64,000 nucleotides of DNA from Opitutales bacterium (GCA_021772515.1 JAJFLU010000015.1:1-64000); one strand, 5' to 3'. Positions 45,095-60,878 are shown, counted from the first letter of the stretch. The notes: generated by a model from the sequence alone, not told the origin. Numbers and translations are program-made.

Positions 45095-45736
45095 TCAGGC
45101 GGTTTTACGAACTTTTATGGCAGAGCGTACGAGAACGGGAGTTTCTGTGTGGCCGGGTATGCTGCCTTTTACGAGGAGGAGGTTTTTCTCCTCGATCACT
45201 TTTACAACTTTGAGATTTTGCACGGTGCGCTGTACGCAGCCCATGTGACCGGGCATTTTACGGCCTTTGTAAACTTCTCCCGGCCACTGGCATTGGCCGT
45301 AGGAACCCCCTCGCCGGTGCATCATGGAACCGTGGGAATCCGGCCCGCCGGAAAAGCCCCAGCGTTTGACCACTCCCTGGAAACCTCGCCCCTTGGTGAT
45401 GGCGATGACATCCACTTTGGCGACATCGTTGAATCCCGCCACGGTGAGCACCTCGCCCGCTTTGCAATCGGGTGCCGCCTCGCAGCGCACCTCTACCATT
45501 CGGGTGGTCGGAGCGATTCCGGATTTTTTAAAATGTCCCGTCATGGCTTTGTTGGTGCGATAGGGCTTTTTCTCCCCAAAGCCTATTTGCACACCGGTAT
45601 AGCCATCCACATCGTCGGTTTTTACCTGTGTGACCGGGCAGGGGCCGGCCTCGATCACAGTCACCGGCACGAGTTTGTTGTTCTCGTCGTAGACCTGTGT
45701 CATTCCGACTTTTTTGCCTATTAATGTGAAATTCAT
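45095..45736 (-). CDS. rplC: ribosomal protein L3
   Basis: The 213-residue 50S protein is near the peptidyl transferase centre. It shows LIGKKVGMTQVYDENNKLVPVTVIEAGPCPVTQVK at the start and GFSGGPDSHGSMMHRRGGSYGQCQWPGEVYKGRKMPGHMG in the core, with the loop that contains the Gln methylated by PrmB in E. coli. Confidence 0.98.
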   Translation of the reverse strand: MNFTLIGKKVGMTQVYDENNKLVPVTVIEAGPCPVTQVKTDDVDGYTGVQIGFGEKKPYRTNKAMTGHFKKSGIAPTTRMVEVRCEAAPDCKAGEVLTVAGFNDVAKVDVIAITKGRGFQGVVKRWGFSGGPDSHGSMMHRRGGSYGQCQWPGEVYKGRKMPGHMGCVQRTVQNLKVVKVIEEKNLLLVKGSIPGHTETPVLVRSAIKVRKTA

Positions 45737-45778
45737 CAGGTTTTAAGGAGACTAAATATTAAATGGGCGATTAAATCT

Positions 45779-46087
45779 TCAGACGCTGATGGTGATGTCA
45801 ACTCCAGCGGGAAGGTTGAGTTTTTTCAACTCGTCAACGGTTTGCGCGGTGGGTTCGATGATGTCGATAAGCCTTTTATGGGTCCGCATTTCAAATTGCT
45901 CCATGGACTTTTTATCAACATGGGGGGAACGGTTCACGGTGATTTTCTCGATTCTGGTAGGCAGGGGGACGGGTCCGCAAACTCTCGCGCCGGAACGTTT
46001 TGCGGTGTCCACGATATCAGTCGCCGATTGGTCGATGACTCGGTAATCGTAGCCTTTAAGTTTTATGCGTATTCTCTGTCCTGTCAT
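45779..46087 (-). CDS. rpsJ: ribosomal protein S10
   Basis: The 102-residue 30S head protein, which also binds NusB in antitermination, matches S10 from [44 protein letters not shown] to [20 protein letters not shown]. It follows fusA by 33 bases; the tuf gene often found between fusA and rpsJ is absent here. Confidence 0.98.
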   Translation of the reverse strand: MTGQRIRIKLKGYDYRVIDQSATDIVDTAKRSGARVCGPVPLPTRIEKITVNRSPHVDKKSMEQFEMRTHKRLIDIIEPTAQTVDELKKLNLPAGVDITISV

Positions 46088-46120
46088 GAGTGATAAATCC
46101 GTGTCTAACTAACTGGCAAA

Positions 46121-48280
46121 CTAGGTGCGAGCGGGTTCTCGAGTAAGGGTTTCCACAATTTTTTGCGAGGTGCGGGCGGGAACTTTTTCAAAATGGGAGG
46201 GTTCCATCGAGTATGAAGCGCGGCCTTTGGAGAGGGAGCGCACATCGGTGGCGTATCCGAACATGCTTTCGAGGGGCACAAAGGCGGTGACATTTGTAAT
46301 ATTGCCCTTGGTTTCCATTCCCTGAATCTGCCCGCGGCGGCGAGTCAGGTCGCCCATGATATCACCCTGTGATTCTTCAGGGGTGGCCACTTCGACCTTC
46401 ATGATCGGTTCCAAAATGGCCGGGTCGGCCTTTTTCATGGCTTCCTTGAAAGCGAAAATACCGGCCATTTTGAAGGCCAACTCGGAGGAATCCACATCGT
46501 GGTAGCTACCGAAGACGAGGGTCACCCGAAAATCAATAACCGGATAACCCGCCACGACTCCATTGAGGGCACCTTCTTTGAGGCCCATCTCGGTTGGTTT
46601 GATGTATTCCTTGGGAATGACTCCGCCGACGATTTTGTTTTCAAACTCGTAGCCGGCATTGCGTTCGAGGGGTTCGAGGAGGATTTCGGCATGTCCGTAT
46701 TGGCCGCGACCGCCGCTTTGCCGAACAAATTTTCCAACACCTTTTGCGGCGCGGAAAATCGTTTCGCGATAGGCTATTTGGGGTTTTCCGGCATCTGCCT
46801 GCACTTTAAATTCTCTGAAAAGCCTGTCGCGAAGAATATCGAGATGAAGTTCGCCCATCCCGGCGATAATTGTTTGCCCCGTCTCTTGATCGGTTTTAAC
46901 GACGAAGGTGGGATCCTCCTCGGCCAGGCGTTGAAGAGCCATGGAAAGTTTTTCCTGGTCGGCTTTCGTTTCCGGCTCGATGGACATTGACAAAACGGGA
47001 TCTGGAAAGGTCGGCGGTTCGAGGCGCACATTGAGATCTCTGGTGCAAAGGGTATCCCCTGTGACAATATCCTTGGCCCCGATGATGGCGCAGATGTCCC
47101 CCGAGTAGGCGACATTGATATCCTTGCGGGCATCGGCCTTCATTATCATCAAGCGACTGATGCGTTCCTTGCGGCGGGTTCTGGGATTGTAGAGCATGCT
47201 GCCCTTCTTTAGTTCGCCTTGATAAACCCGGAAAAACACGAGTTTGCCCACGTAGGGGTCGGTTGCGAGCTTGAAGGCGAGTCCGGCCAAGTCGGCGGAA
47301 TCATCGGGCTTAATTTCGATTTGGGTATCACCATCATCGATATGGCCAACCATGGGGGGCAGATCGAGGGGGCCGGGCATATAGTCCACAATACTGTCCA
47401 TGAGCATTTGGACCCCTTTGTTTTTAAAAGCTGTGCCGGGCATAACCCCGAGGAAGTTGAGGGAAAGCGTGGCTGTGCGCACGGCTGTCCTGATTTCCTC
47501 TTCTTCCAGTTCCACTCCATCGAGGAATTTTTCGGCCAGGGAATCGTCAAAATCGGCGAGGGCCTCGATGAGGGCTTCGCGATATTTTTGGGCCAGATCG
47601 AGCATGTCGGCGGGGATTTCCGTGGTCTCGTATTCCACTCCCATGGGATCGCTTGCGAGGTATTGATAGGCCTTCATTTTGACCAAGTCGATGAGGCCGT
47701 TAAATTTGTCCTCCGCTCCGATGGGAAGGAAAATCGGATGGGCATTGCCACCGAGTTTTGTGCGAATATCATCGACCGCGCTAAAAAAATCGGCCCCGGT
47801 TCGATCCATTTTATTAATGAATGCAATCCGAGGCACATTATATTTGTCCATTTGGCGCCAGACGGTTTCCGATTGAGGTTGCACACCGGCGACCGAACAG
47901 AACACGCATACTGCGCCATCGAGAACCCGGAGGGATCGCTCTACCTCTGCGGTAAAATCGACGTGACCGGGGGTGTCGATGATATTGATCTGGTGCTTGA
48001 TGTCCGCAAAGGGGCCTTCTTTATTTGTCCACTCACAGGAAATGGCGGCGGATGTAATGGTGATTCCGCGCTCGCGCTCCTGCTCCATCCAGTCGGTGGT
48101 GGCATTGCCATCATGGACTTCGCCGATTTTATGAACCACACCGGTGTAGTAGAGCATGCGCTCGGTGGTGGTGGTTTTTCCTGCGTCGATATGGGCCGCA
48201 ATACCGATATTGCGGATATATTCCAGCGGGGTTCCGCGATCTTTGGAATTCGCAGAGGAAAGTTTTATTTCGTCGCTCAT
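46121..48280 (-). CDS. fusA: translation elongation factor G
   Basis: The 719-residue GTPase drives translocation. GTPase motifs: [19 protein letters not shown] (P-loop), [15 protein letters not shown]. Domain IV has SGGRGQYGH and domain V ends with [24 protein letters not shown] chose the ATG at 48280 ([16 protein letters not shown]); a longer frame to 48517 would overlap rpsG and is not part of EF-G. It is 10 bases after rpsG. Confidence 0.98.
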   Translation of the reverse strand: MSDEIKLSSANSKDRGTPLEYIRNIGIAAHIDAGKTTTTERMLYYTGVVHKIGEVHDGNATTDWMEQERERGITITSAAISCEWTNKEGPFADIKHQINIIDTPGHVDFTAEVERSLRVLDGAVCVFCSVAGVQPQSETVWRQMDKYNVPRIAFINKMDRTGADFFSAVDDIRTKLGGNAHPIFLPIGAEDKFNGLIDLVKMKAYQYLASDPMGVEYETTEIPADMLDLAQKYREALIEALADFDDSLAEKFLDGVELEEEEIRTAVRTATLSLNFLGVMPGTAFKNKGVQMLMDSIVDYMPGPLDLPPMVGHIDDGDTQIEIKPDDSADLAGLAFKLATDPYVGKLVFFRVYQGELKKGSMLYNPRTRRKERISRLMIMKADARKDINVAYSGDICAIIGAKDIVTGDTLCTRDLNVRLEPPTFPDPVLSMSIEPETKADQEKLSMALQRLAEEDPTFVVKTDQETGQTIIAGMGELHLDILRDRLFREFKVQADAGKPQIAYRETIFRAAKGVGKFVRQSGGRGQYGHAEILLEPLERNAGYEFENKIVGGVIPKEYIKPTEMGLKEGALNGVVAGYPVIDFRVTLVFGSYHDVDSSELAFKMAGIFAFKEAMKKADPAILEPIMKVEVATPEESQGDIMGDLTRRRGQIQGMETKGNITNVTAFVPLESMFGYATDVRSLSKGRASYSMEPSHFEKVPARTSQKIVETLTREPART

Positions 48281-48290
48281 CGGAATTTCT

Positions 48291-48761
48291 TTACCAGCGT
48301 AGATGGGCGAAGGCGCGGTTGGACTGCGCCATGCGGTGGGTATCGTCTTTTTTCTTAACGATCTGCCCGGTGTTGTTGTAGGCATCGATAATTTCCTGGG
48401 CAAGCGACTCCTGCATGCTGCCTTTGCGGGCGCGGGAAGCATTTCGCAACCAGCGGAAGGCGAGGCTTTGCTGGCGTTCGAAGGAAATTTCGAGCGGAAC
48501 CTGATAGGTGGTGCCACCGACTCGGCGGCTTTTCACTTCGAGCTTGGGGCGGATATTTTCCAGCGCACCCATCAACAGGTCCACGGGATCCCCTTTGCCT
48601 AGTTTTTCGCTCACTCGCTCGAAGGCGCCGTAGACGATTCTCTGGGCGGTGGTTTTTTTGCCATCCATCATCACAACATTGATCAGGTGACTGACCAGGG
48701 AACTGTTGTATCGTGGTTCGGGAGTTGCCTCCCTTTTGACTGCTCGACGTCTTCGCGACAT
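48291..48761 (-). CDS. rpsG: ribosomal protein S7
   Basis: The 156-residue 30S head assembly protein has [48 protein letters not shown] and the C-terminal [20 protein letters not shown]. In E. coli S7 represses the str operon; its binding site upstream was not identified here. It is 97 bases after rpsL. Confidence 0.98.
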   Translation of the reverse strand: MSRRRRAVKREATPEPRYNSSLVSHLINVVMMDGKKTTAQRIVYGAFERVSEKLGKGDPVDLLMGALENIRPKLEVKSRRVGGTTYQVPLEISFERQQSLAFRWLRNASRARKGSMQESLAQEIIDAYNNTGQIVKKKDDTHRMAQSNRAFAHLRW

Positions 48762-48858
48762 GATTAAATAAATTGATTAAAAGATAAATACTGACTCTTG
48801 CGGAACCCGCCTCTGCCAAATTATTTGGCAAGGCTTCGGGAAAACAAATTTTTTGCTC

Positions 48859-49242
48859 TTATTTCTTGGCGTCCTTCGGCTTTTTAACGCCGTACTTCGA
48901 TCGGCTGCGCCGGCGTTTATCCACCCCCAGGCAGTCAAGCGCTCCACGCACAATATGATAGCGCACTCCAGGCAAGTCTTTAACCCTTCCTCCCCGCACT
49001 AAAACGACACTATGCTCCTGGAGGCTGTGCCCCTCGTCGGGAATGTAGGCAATGACTTCTATCCCATTGGTAAGCCGTACTTTAGCAACTTTACGAATAG
49101 CCGAATTCGGCTTCTTTGGGGTGCGCGTCATCACCTGTACACAGACTCCACGCCGAAACGCGTTACCCTTGAGTGCGGGTGACTTCGACTTGGATTTAAT
49201 TATTTTCCGCGGTTTGCGGACTAGCTGATTGATTGTAGGCAT
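48859..49242 (-). CDS. rpsL: ribosomal protein S12
   Basis: The 127-residue decoding-centre protein has [45 protein letters not shown] and [21 protein letters not shown]. The Lys in TPKKPNSA and the KDLPG Lys, where streptomycin resistance changes occur in other bacteria, are both wild-type Lys. It begins the str part, 183 bases after rpoC. Confidence 0.98.
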   Translation of the reverse strand: MPTINQLVRKPRKIIKSKSKSPALKGNAFRRGVCVQVMTRTPKKPNSAIRKVAKVRLTNGIEVIAYIPDEGHSLQEHSVVLVRGGRVKDLPGVRYHIVRGALDCLGVDKRRRSRSKYGVKKPKDAKK

Positions 49243-49425
49243 TGGCCTGAGGTGCTATTCTTTGAAAAGCGAAAAAAGTAAATGTTCTTAACGGCAGTGC
49301 AAGCAGAATTTTAGAAAATTATTCAATGCTAACCCATTCACCATGAACGCGTGGGGCAAGCCCCTCACGACATAAGCGATACAGATTTAAATTTTGTTAG
49401 CTCAGAAGTGCTAGCGGGAGATTTT

Positions 49426-53559
<4,134 letters not shown>

Positions 53560-53609
53560 GAGTTCTTTTTATCGATGAATGTAAGTTAAATTTTCTTGAG
53601 ATTGGATTT

Positions 53610-56600
53610 TCAGGCGGAAAAGCCGCCCAGGCCATCCTCCGATTCGAGGCGGATATCCAGGCATAGGCTTTGCATTTCTTTCATCAAAACATTGAAAGAT
53701 TGGGGTGTCCCGGCCTGTAAACTGTTATCACCCTTGACCAGATTTTCGTAAATCTTGGTGCGGCCCTGGACGTCATCGGATTTGACCGTCAACAATTCCT
53801 GCAAGGTATAGGCGGCTCCATAAGCTTCCAGCGCCCATACCTCCATTTCACCGAAGCGCTGACCGCCGTATTGAGCCTTGCCGCCCAGTGGCTGCTGGGT
53901 AATGAGGCTGTAGGGGCCAACCGCCCTGGCGTGAATCTTGTCCGCCACGAGGTGATTCAGCTTCATCATGTAGATGTAGCCGACAACTACTTCCTGGTCG
54001 AAGGGCTCACCCGAGCGACCATCGATGAGGATACTTTTACCACTTCTGGGAAGCCCTGCTTCCTTCAGGTAATCGCGGACTCTCTGCTCGGAAATTCCAT
54101 CGAAAACCGGTGTGGCCACTTTGATGCCGAGTTTTTTACAGGCCCAGCCGAGGTGGGTTTCGAGAACCTGACCGACATTCATCCGGCTGGGCACACCCAG
54201 TGGATTGAGGCAAATCTCGATCGGGGTGCCATCGGGTAAAAAGGGCATATCTTCCTCGGGCACGATTTTGGCGATTACGCCCTTGTTTCCGTGCCGCCCG
54301 GCCATCTTGTCACCGACCTGCACTTTTCGCTTGGTGGCCACATAGACTTTTACGTTTTTAATAACACCGGAATCAATGTCATCACCCGCTTCGATCGACT
54401 CGATCTTGCGCTCCCGCTCTCCTTCGAGTTCCTCGAATTTGATTTTGAAGGAGTTGATGATCTCCATAATCTTGATGCGGACGGGAGAGGGATCGATTTC
54501 GACGGTTTTATAAACTGCGGCCAAGCGGCGCAAAAGGGTTTTGGTGATTTTGCGGTTGGCGGGGATGATGATTTCACCGGATTCGGTGTTGGTCACATCG
54601 AGGGGAATTTTTTCTCCGAGGAGGATGTTGGAGAGGGATTCGGTCAGATTTTCCCGCAGCTTGTCCATCTGCGAGCGATATTCCTCGTTGATTTTTTTAA
54701 CTTGCCTCCGGCGATCCGTGGGGCTGAGTTTTTCCCGATCGGCTTCGATCCGGCTGGAGATTTTGACATCCATAACAATGCCGAAAACCCCCGAGGGCAC
54801 GAGCAGCGAGGTGTCTTTTACATCGGCGGCTTTTTCACCAAAAATGGCGCGAAGGAGTTTTTCCTCGGGCGCCAGCTCGGTTTCGCTTTTGGGCGTGATT
54901 TTACCGACCAGAATATCTCCCGGTTTGACCTCAGCGCCGACTCGCACGACCCCGTCGTGGTTGAGGTTGCGGAGGGCTTCTTCACCGACATTGGGTATAT
55001 CCCGGGTGATTTCCTCGGGCCCTAGTTTGGTGTCCCTGGCGGTGACATCGAACTCCTCGATATGGATCGAGGTGTAGGTGTCCTCCTTGATGAGCTTTTC
55101 GCTGATGAGGATGGCATCCTCGAAATTGTAGCCGTTCCAGGGCATAAAGGCGACGAGCACATTGCGCCCGAGGGCCAATTCGCCGTCTTCGGTCGCGGCC
55201 CCATCGGCAATTATTTGTCCTTTTTCAATTTTTTCCCCTTTGTTCACGATGGGTTTTTGGTTGAAACAGGTGCCAGCATTTGAGCGTAGGAACTTGCGCA
55301 GTGGGTAAAGGTAAATGCCGTTTTTGGCATCGGTTTTCGGGTTGCGGTCGAAGCGCAGGGGCAGTTCCCCGTCGGGCGAAATGATGATTCGCTGGGAGTC
55401 CACCTTGGCTACGATGCCCGCCTCTTCGGCGATAGAAACGGTTTTGGAGTCCAACGCCACCCGGCTTTCGATTCCCGTGCCCACGAAGGGAGATTCCGTC
55501 CGCAGCAGGGGGACGCCTTGGCGCATCATGTTGGATCCCATGAGAGCGCGGTTGGCATCGTCGTGTTCGAGAAACGGGATGAGCCCGGCAGCCACAGAAA
55601 TCAGCTGTTTGGGTGATACATCCATGCAGCTCACCTTTCTAGGATCCATTTCCAGAAAGTCGTCACCACTGCGCACGGTTACGGGACCAACGAGGGAACT
55701 ATCCTCGGCGATTTCCGAGTTTGCCTGGGCAATGATGAGCCCTTCTTCCTGGTCCGCCGTCATATAGGAGACCTCCCCTGTCGCATTGCCGTCAACAATA
55801 CTGCGGTAGGGGGTTTCGATGAAACCGAACTCGTTGATGTGGGAGTAAATGGCCAATGAATTGATCAAACCGATATTCGGGCCTTCCGGTGTTTCGATGG
55901 GACAGATGCGACCATAGTGGGAGGGGTGCACATCGCGAACCTCGAAACCGGCTCGCTCGCGGTTGAGACCGCCGGGCCCGAGAGCGGAGAGTCTGCGTTT
56001 GTGGGTAAGTTCGGCCAGAGGGTTTATCTGGTCCATGAACTGACTGAGCTGACTGCGGGCAAAGAAATCGCGGATTACGGTGCTGAGAGCCTTGGGATTG
56101 ATGAGTTTTTGCGGAGTTATGCTGTCCACGCTTTGGTCATAGAGGGTCATGCGCTCTTTGACCAATCGCTCGGTTCTGGCCAGCCCGATGCGGCATTGGT
56201 TCATGAGAAGTTCACCAACCGTGCGCACTCGACGGCTACCGAGGTGATCGATGTCATCGACGATTCCCTCGCCACGTTTCAGGCGGACAAGGTATTTGGT
56301 CGCCGCGACAACATCCTCAGTCCCCAGAGTGCGAAAATTGAGATCGATATCGAGACCGAGTTTCTGGTTGACTTTGTATCGGCCCACGCGGCCAAGGTCG
56401 TACCGTTTTGGATCCTGGAATAGACGTTTGAGGAGGGCTTTGGCATTGGCCGGTGTAGGAGGTTCCCCCGGACGCAGACGTTTGTAAATTTCCTTGAGGG
56501 CTTCCTCCTCGTTGCGGGTGGGATCTTTTTTCAGGCAGCGGATGATGGCCCCGTCGTCGATGGTGGTATCGATAACGCGGACGGTGGCGATTCCCGCCTG

Positions 56601-57389
56601 GTCGATGGCTCGGACGATGGTCTTTGTCAATGGCTCGAAGGAGCGGGCCAGAACCACGCCGCGTTCGGCATCGACTAAATCCTCGACGAGAACCACGCGG
56701 CTGACATTGCCGAGTTCGAGGACTTTCTTAACATTGATGTCCTCGATGTTGTAAAAGAGGTTGAGGATGTCGAAATCGGAGCCATAGCCCATGGACCGGA
56801 GCAATGTGGTGATAAGGTATTTGCGGCGGCGGCGGCGGCGGTCGAGATAGACGTAGAGGAGGTCGTTCTGATCGAACTGGACCTCCAGCCAGGTTCCACG
56901 GTCGGGGATTATGCGGAATGAGAAAAGTATCTTTCCGCTGGTATGGGGGGTTTCCTCGAAACAGATTCCGGGGGAACGGTGCAACTGGCTGACGACCACG
57001 CGCTCGGCTCCGTTGATGATAAAGGAGCCACGTTCGGAAACCATGGGCATTTCGCCCATATAAATCTCTTCGTCCTTGATCGCTTCCTCTTCCTTCAGGC
57101 GCAGTTTGACGTAGAGGGAAATCGAGTAGCTAACCCCTTCTCGAAGGCATTCCATCTCGGTGAACTTGGGGCCTGAGATAGAATAGGAGAGATACTCGAG
57201 GGAGGCCCGCCCATCGTAACTTTCGATGGGAAATACCTCGCTGAAGACCGCCTGCAAGCCGATTTGTTTGCGCTGACTGGGTGTCGAGTCGGGCTGCAGA
57301 AATTCCTTGAAGGAACTGATCTGGTTTTGAATCAAGTTGGGAGGTGCGATTACCTCTTCAAGTTTCCCGAAATTTATGCGTTTGGACAT
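53610..57389 (-). CDS. rpoB: RNA polymerase beta subunit
   Basis: The 1259-residue subunit starts with [29 protein letters not shown]. It includes the rifampicin region [26 protein letters not shown] and [27 protein letters not shown]. The C-terminal core has [18 protein letters not shown] and [23 protein letters not shown]. At the position of E. coli Asn518 the residue is Ile (codon at 56025-56027). It lies 227 bases after rplL, a gap with several stem-loops. Confidence 0.99.
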   Translation of the reverse strand: MSKRINFGKLEEVIAPPNLIQNQISSFKEFLQPDSTPSQRKQIGLQAVFSEVFPIESYDGRASLEYLSYSISGPKFTEMECLREGVSYSISLYVKLRLKEEEAIKDEEIYMGEMPMVSERGSFIINGAERVVVSQLHRSPGICFEETPHTSGKILFSFRIIPDRGTWLEVQFDQNDLLYVYLDRRRRRRKYLITTLLRSMGYGSDFDILNLFYNIEDINVKKVLELGNVSRVVLVEDLVDAERGVVLARSFEPLTKTIVRAIDQAGIATVRVIDTTIDDGAIIRCLKKDPTRNEEEALKEIYKRLRPGEPPTPANAKALLKRLFQDPKRYDLGRVGRYKVNQKLGLDIDLNFRTLGTEDVVAATKYLVRLKRGEGIVDDIDHLGSRRVRTVGELLMNQCRIGLARTERLVKERMTLYDQSVDSITPQKLINPKALSTVIRDFFARSQLSQFMDQINPLAELTHKRRLSALGPGGLNRERAGFEVRDVHPSHYGRICPIETPEGPNIGLINSLAIYSHINEFGFIETPYRSIVDGNATGEVSYMTADQEEGLIIAQANSEIAEDSSLVGPVTVRSGDDFLEMDPRKVSCMDVSPKQLISVAAGLIPFLEHDDANRALMGSNMMRQGVPLLRTESPFVGTGIESRVALDSKTVSIAEEAGIVAKVDSQRIIISPDGELPLRFDRNPKTDAKNGIYLYPLRKFLRSNAGTCFNQKPIVNKGEKIEKGQIIADGAATEDGELALGRNVLVAFMPWNGYNFEDAILISEKLIKEDTYTSIHIEEFDVTARDTKLGPEEITRDIPNVGEEALRNLNHDGVVRVGAEVKPGDILVGKITPKSETELAPEEKLLRAIFGEKAADVKDTSLLVPSGVFGIVMDVKISSRIEADREKLSPTDRRRQVKKINEEYRSQMDKLRENLTESLSNILLGEKIPLDVTNTESGEIIIPANRKITKTLLRRLAAVYKTVEIDPSPVRIKIMEIINSFKIKFEELEGERERKIESIEAGDDIDSGVIKNVKVYVATKRKVQVGDKMAGRHGNKGVIAKIVPEEDMPFLPDGTPIEICLNPLGVPSRMNVGQVLETHLGWACKKLGIKVATPVFDGISEQRVRDYLKEAGLPRSGKSILIDGRSGEPFDQEVVVGYIYMMKLNHLVADKIHARAVGPYSLITQQPLGGKAQYGGQRFGEMEVWALEAYGAAYTLQELLTVKSDDVQGRTKIYENLVKGDNSLQAGTPQSFNVLMKEMQSLCLDIRLESEDGLGGFSA

Positions 57390-57491
57390 CTTCTTTTCAG
57401 TAGGATAATGATTGTGAAAATCGGTTTAGGAAATGGGCGCTTGGGTGTTGATGTATCTGATCTATTTTTGAAACAGCGCAATTTAGAATGA

Positions 57492-57576
57492 GGGCGCCAG
57501 GGGGATTTCGCCCGGCACCAGTGGAGTACGCCAACAGGGGCAAACACCCTGGGGGTGAATGCCTCCGATTGGAGCC
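57492..57576 (-). promoter_or_regulatory. rplL-rpoB intergenic stem-loops
   Basis: Three short hairpins lie in the gap between rplL and rpoB: GGGCG/CGCCC (57492-57513), CACCC/GGGTG with a 3-base loop (57545-57557), and GCCTCC/GGAGCC with one mismatch (57561-57576). In E. coli this position has an attenuator and an RNase III site that set the rpoBC to rplL ratio. The same role here is inferred from position only. Confidence 0.4.
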
Positions 57577-57616
57577 TGAAATTGAAAATGGTGGCAAAAG
57601 ATTAAGGAAACGGTGA

Positions 57617-58000
<384 letters not shown>

Positions 58001-58005
58001 TGTCT

Positions 58006-58013
58006 ACCTCCTT
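58006..58013 (-). promoter_or_regulatory. full Shine-Dalgarno of rplL
   Basis: On the minus strand AAGGAGGT lies 5 bases before the rplL ATG. Neighbouring ribosomal genes inspected (rplJ, rplA, rplK, rpoB, rpoC, rpsL, rpsG and others) show no such site. Confidence 0.8.
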
Positions 58014-58125
58014 AACCGGCTAGCGCCAATCTCAGTGTGCGAGCGGGGCATTTAAGGGAACTTTTCCCCTAACCGATTTTATATGGTTGGTTGATGGATT
58101 TTTGATTTTTGGTTTAAAAAAATTT

Positions 58126-58653
58126 TCAGGCGGCTTCCGATTCGGCCAATTGATCGGAGCGGGATTTGATAACGTTGAGAATCCCCTGGGGAACGGCCTG
58201 AACGATGGTGGCAGTCTGCCGGGCCGGTGTGTTGAGCAGGCTCAGAAATTGGGATTGGACAACGGGCAGGGGCGGCAGCTTGGCGAGTTCGCCGATATCC
58301 TGGGCCTCGAGTAGTTTTTTGGCCAAAAGGCCTCCTTTTAGCTCAACCTTCTTTTTTTCCTTGATAAATGCACCGAGCGCTTTGGCCACTCCGGGAGGGT
58401 TGTCTCCTCCCACAACGATGGCGGTGGGTCCGGTCAGGTGGTCATCAAGGCTGGGGAATTCTCGTTCTTTGGCGGCCAGCCGGAACATGCTGTTTTTTAT
58501 GACATGAAACTCCGCATCGTGTTCGGCCAGCGTGGTGCGCAATTCGGCGGTTTCGGCTACGGTTATATAATTGTAGTCGGCCAGGAACACATAGTCGGAT
58601 TTGTCCAAGTGGCTTCCAATCTCATCAACGAGGTATTTTTTTTCGGCTCTCAT
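58126..58653 (-). CDS. rplJ: ribosomal protein L10
   Basis: The 175-residue protein anchors L7/L12 dimers on the 50S stalk. Seen are EIGSHLDKSDYVFLADYNYITVAETAELRTTLAEHDAEFHVIKNSMFRLA and the C-terminal helix with LSLLNTPARQTATIVQAVPQGILNVIKSRSDQLAE. A 125-base gap separates it from rplL. The 49 bases upstream seem too short for the L10 leader known from other bacteria. Confidence 0.97.
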   Translation of the reverse strand: MRAEKKYLVDEIGSHLDKSDYVFLADYNYITVAETAELRTTLAEHDAEFHVIKNSMFRLAAKEREFPSLDDHLTGPTAIVVGGDNPPGVAKALGAFIKEKKKVELKGGLLAKKLLEAQDIGELAKLPPLPVVQSQFLSLLNTPARQTATIVQAVPQGILNVIKSRSDQLAESEAA

Positions 58654-58702
58654 GGGGATTGTTCAGATATATAAATTTGGGGGAACGAGGAGAATTGGCG
58701 GC

Positions 58703-59398
58703 TTAATATTTTGCGAAAAGAGCGCTGTCCAGCTTTATGCCGGGGCTCATTGTAGAGGAAACTGTCATGGTGCGTATGTAGCGGCCTTTCATCGTATCGG
58801 GTCTTGCCTGGCCGATGTTATCGATGACGGTTTTGATATTTTCGGCAAGCTGCTCGGTGGTAAATGAGCGTTTGCCGACGAGAATCCCGATATTGGCGGT
58901 GCGGTCCATCTTGTATGATACGCGCCCGCCGAGCTTGATGTCCTTGATGGCGGTTTCGACATCATCGGTGACGGTGCCGGTTTTCGGGTTGGGCATGAGG
59001 CCACGGGGGCCGAGGATTCTTGCCACCGCGCGCACTTCTTTCATGGCCGCCGGTGTCGCCACCGCGACATCGAAATCGACCCATCCGTCTTTCACTTTTT
59101 TGAGTAATTCATCCATGCCCGCTTCGTCTGCGCCGGCCGCAATGGCCTCTTCGGGTTTATCAGTAAACACGACCACATTGACTTTTTTACCGCTTCCGCA
59201 GGGTAGATTTACTATGCCTCGGACCATCTGGTTGCTCTGGCGGGAGTCCACACCGAGGCGCACGGAGAGTTCGACGGATTCGTCGAATTTAGCGGCGGCC
59301 ATTTGTGAGAGGAGGCCGAGGGCTTCTTCGAGACCGTAGGCCTGCTCCAAATCACTCACCTCATGGGCGGATTGGTATCGTTTGGACGTTTTGATCAT
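58703..59398 (-). CDS. rplA: ribosomal protein L1
   Basis: The 231-residue mobile-stalk protein has DESVELSVRLGVDSRQSNQMVRGIVNLPCGSGK and the diagnostic ILGPRGLMPNPKTGTVTDDVETAIKDIK. The C-terminal GRYIRTMTVSSTMSPGIKLD is typical. It follows rplK by 59 bases. Confidence 0.98.
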   Translation of the reverse strand: MIKTSKRYQSAHEVSDLEQAYGLEEALGLLSQMAAAKFDESVELSVRLGVDSRQSNQMVRGIVNLPCGSGKKVNVVVFTDKPEEAIAAGADEAGMDELLKKVKDGWVDFDVAVATPAAMKEVRAVARILGPRGLMPNPKTGTVTDDVETAIKDIKLGGRVSYKMDRTANIGILVGKRSFTTEQLAENIKTVIDNIGQARPDTMKGRYIRTMTVSSTMSPGIKLDSALFAKY

Positions 59399-59457
59399 GG
59401 TGTATATAAAGGTATTGGCTATTAAAGTCCGGGTTCGGTTGCAAAGCAGGGAGAGAA

Positions 59458-59886
59458 CTAGTCGATCACTTCTATTCCCATGCTGCGGGCGGTGCCTGCG
59501 ATGATGCGGATGGCGGCCTCTTCGGTGGTGCTATTTAGGTCCTTTATTTTGGTCTTCGCTATCTCGGCGCATTGCTTGACGGTGACATTGCCGACTTTTT
59601 CTCGGTTGGGAATGCCCGAACCCTTGGCGATGCCGGCCGCTTTTTTAAGGAGGACGGCAGCCGGTGGGGATTTCAGGACAAAGGAAAAGGTGCGGTCGTG
59701 GTAAACGGAGATGACGACGGGAAATATCATGCCTGCGCTGTCCTTGGTCTTGGCGTTGAACTCTTTACAGAATCCCATGATGTTGACACCGTGGGCGCCG
59801 AGGGCTGGCCCAACCGGGGGCGCGGGGTTGGCCGCACCGGCAGGAAGTTGCAGGCGGATGGTGCCGGTTAATTTCTTTTTTGCCAT
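59458..59886 (-). CDS. rplK: ribosomal protein L11
   Basis: The 142-residue protein forms the GTPase-associated centre. It shows [38 protein letters not shown] (the proline-rich linker that binds thiopeptides in other species) and the C-terminal [30 protein letters not shown]. It follows nusG by 49 bases. Confidence 0.98.
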   Translation of the reverse strand: MAKKKLTGTIRLQLPAGAANPAPPVGPALGAHGVNIMGFCKEFNAKTKDSAGMIFPVVISVYHDRTFSFVLKSPPAAVLLKKAAGIAKGSGIPNREKVGNVTVKQCAEIAKTKIKDLNSTTEEAAIRIIAGTARSMGIEVID

Positions 59887-59935
59887 AAAATATTTTTGCT
59901 AACGATTAAAGGTGTTTTCAAGGATGCTGCGGGAC

Positions 59936-60520
59936 TCAAGTTTCCTCGGCCCTCTCGACTTCCCAATACTCGAGGCCAACTGGTGTGAATCGCCCGAAAA
60001 TGGATACGGAAACGGTCAGTTTTCCGCGATCTGGATCAATTTCATCGATGATTCCATTGAGGTTGAGAAATGGGCCATTGGTGATTTTGACTTCCTCGCC
60101 GACCTCGTATTGGACCTTGGGCACTTCCTTGCCCTCGGCTTCCTGCACTTGGGCGAGGATGCTGTTGATCTCCGATTCTTTGAGTGGTGAAGGTTTATTG
60201 CCTCCCAGAAATCCAATCACGCCGTCCGCGTCTTTGACGAAATACCAGGGTTTCTCGTTGATATTGCCATTTTCATCGTAGAGGCACATATGTATGAAAA
60301 CGTAGCCGGGATAGTATTTGCGGACTTTTTGGTATTTTTTACCTGCCTTAACCTCGGTAACCGTCTCCGTGGGCATGAGTACCTCTGCGATATACTCTTC
60401 CATTTCCTCACTGACCAGGTATCTGTCGAGGTATCGTTTAACGGCGCCCTCTTTATTGGAGAGGGTCTGCACCGCATACCAGCGGGAACCGGGTAACGAG
60501 GATACGTTTTGTTCTGACAT
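59936..60520 (-). CDS. nusG: transcription antitermination/elongation factor NusG
   Basis: The 194-residue protein couples RNA polymerase, Rho and ribosome. It has the NGN domain (SRWYAVQTLSNKEGAVKRYLDRYL, VRKYYPGYVFIHM, WYFVKDADGVIGFLGG) and the KOW domain (YEVGEEVKITNGPFLNLNGIIDEIDPDRGKL). I chose the ATG at 60520 (MSEQNVSSLPG); an ATG at 60538 adds six residues and cannot be excluded. secE lies 47 bases upstream of this start. Confidence 0.97.
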   Translation of the reverse strand: MSEQNVSSLPGSRWYAVQTLSNKEGAVKRYLDRYLVSEEMEEYIAEVLMPTETVTEVKAGKKYQKVRKYYPGYVFIHMCLYDENGNINEKPWYFVKDADGVIGFLGGNKPSPLKESEINSILAQVQEAEGKEVPKVQYEVGEEVKITNGPFLNLNGIIDEIDPDRGKLTVSVSIFGRFTPVGLEYWEVERAEET

Positions 60521-60567
60521 GATATTGGCTGCGGCCACGGCGGAATGTTATTGGGAGAAAGAAAGGG

Positions 60568-60780
60568 TCAACTGCCGGGACGCGCGAGTTTGGTGAGGAG
60601 TGTCACCACATTGTAAACGGAATAGTCTGAGAGTGTAATAAATGCGCCGAGCAGGATAATGGCGATGATGACCACCACCGTGGATTTGCGCAACTCGGCC
60701 AAGGTAGGCCAGGAGGCCTTTTTTACCTCGGCAACGGTTTCACCGGCAAATATGCGTAATGTTCGAAACGGATTGGCCAT
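60568..60780 (-). CDS. secE: preprotein translocase subunit SecE
   Basis: The 70-residue protein is the short one-helix form of SecE. It has the amphipathic part (FAGETVAEVKKASWPTLAELRKSTVVV) followed by one membrane helix (VVIIAIILLGAFITLSDYSVYNVV). It clamps SecY. It lies between tRNA-Trp and nusG. The rpmG (L33) gene often found just upstream is missing. Confidence 0.93.
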   Translation of the reverse strand: MANPFRTLRIFAGETVAEVKKASWPTLAELRKSTVVVIIAIILLGAFITLSDYSVYNVVTLLTKLARPGS

Positions 60781-60878
60781 GAGTTGACTTGGTGCGGACA
60801 GGAATGAGTTTGAGCCGATTTCGGAAAATCAGTTTTGCTATTTTTGTTTAATCTTTCTTTCTGGTGTGAGGTGGAGCT

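Noticed and set aside
46121-48517. EF-G start at 48517
   Set aside because: It would add 79 residues running through rpsG in another frame; MSDEIKLSS at 48280 fits EF-G length.
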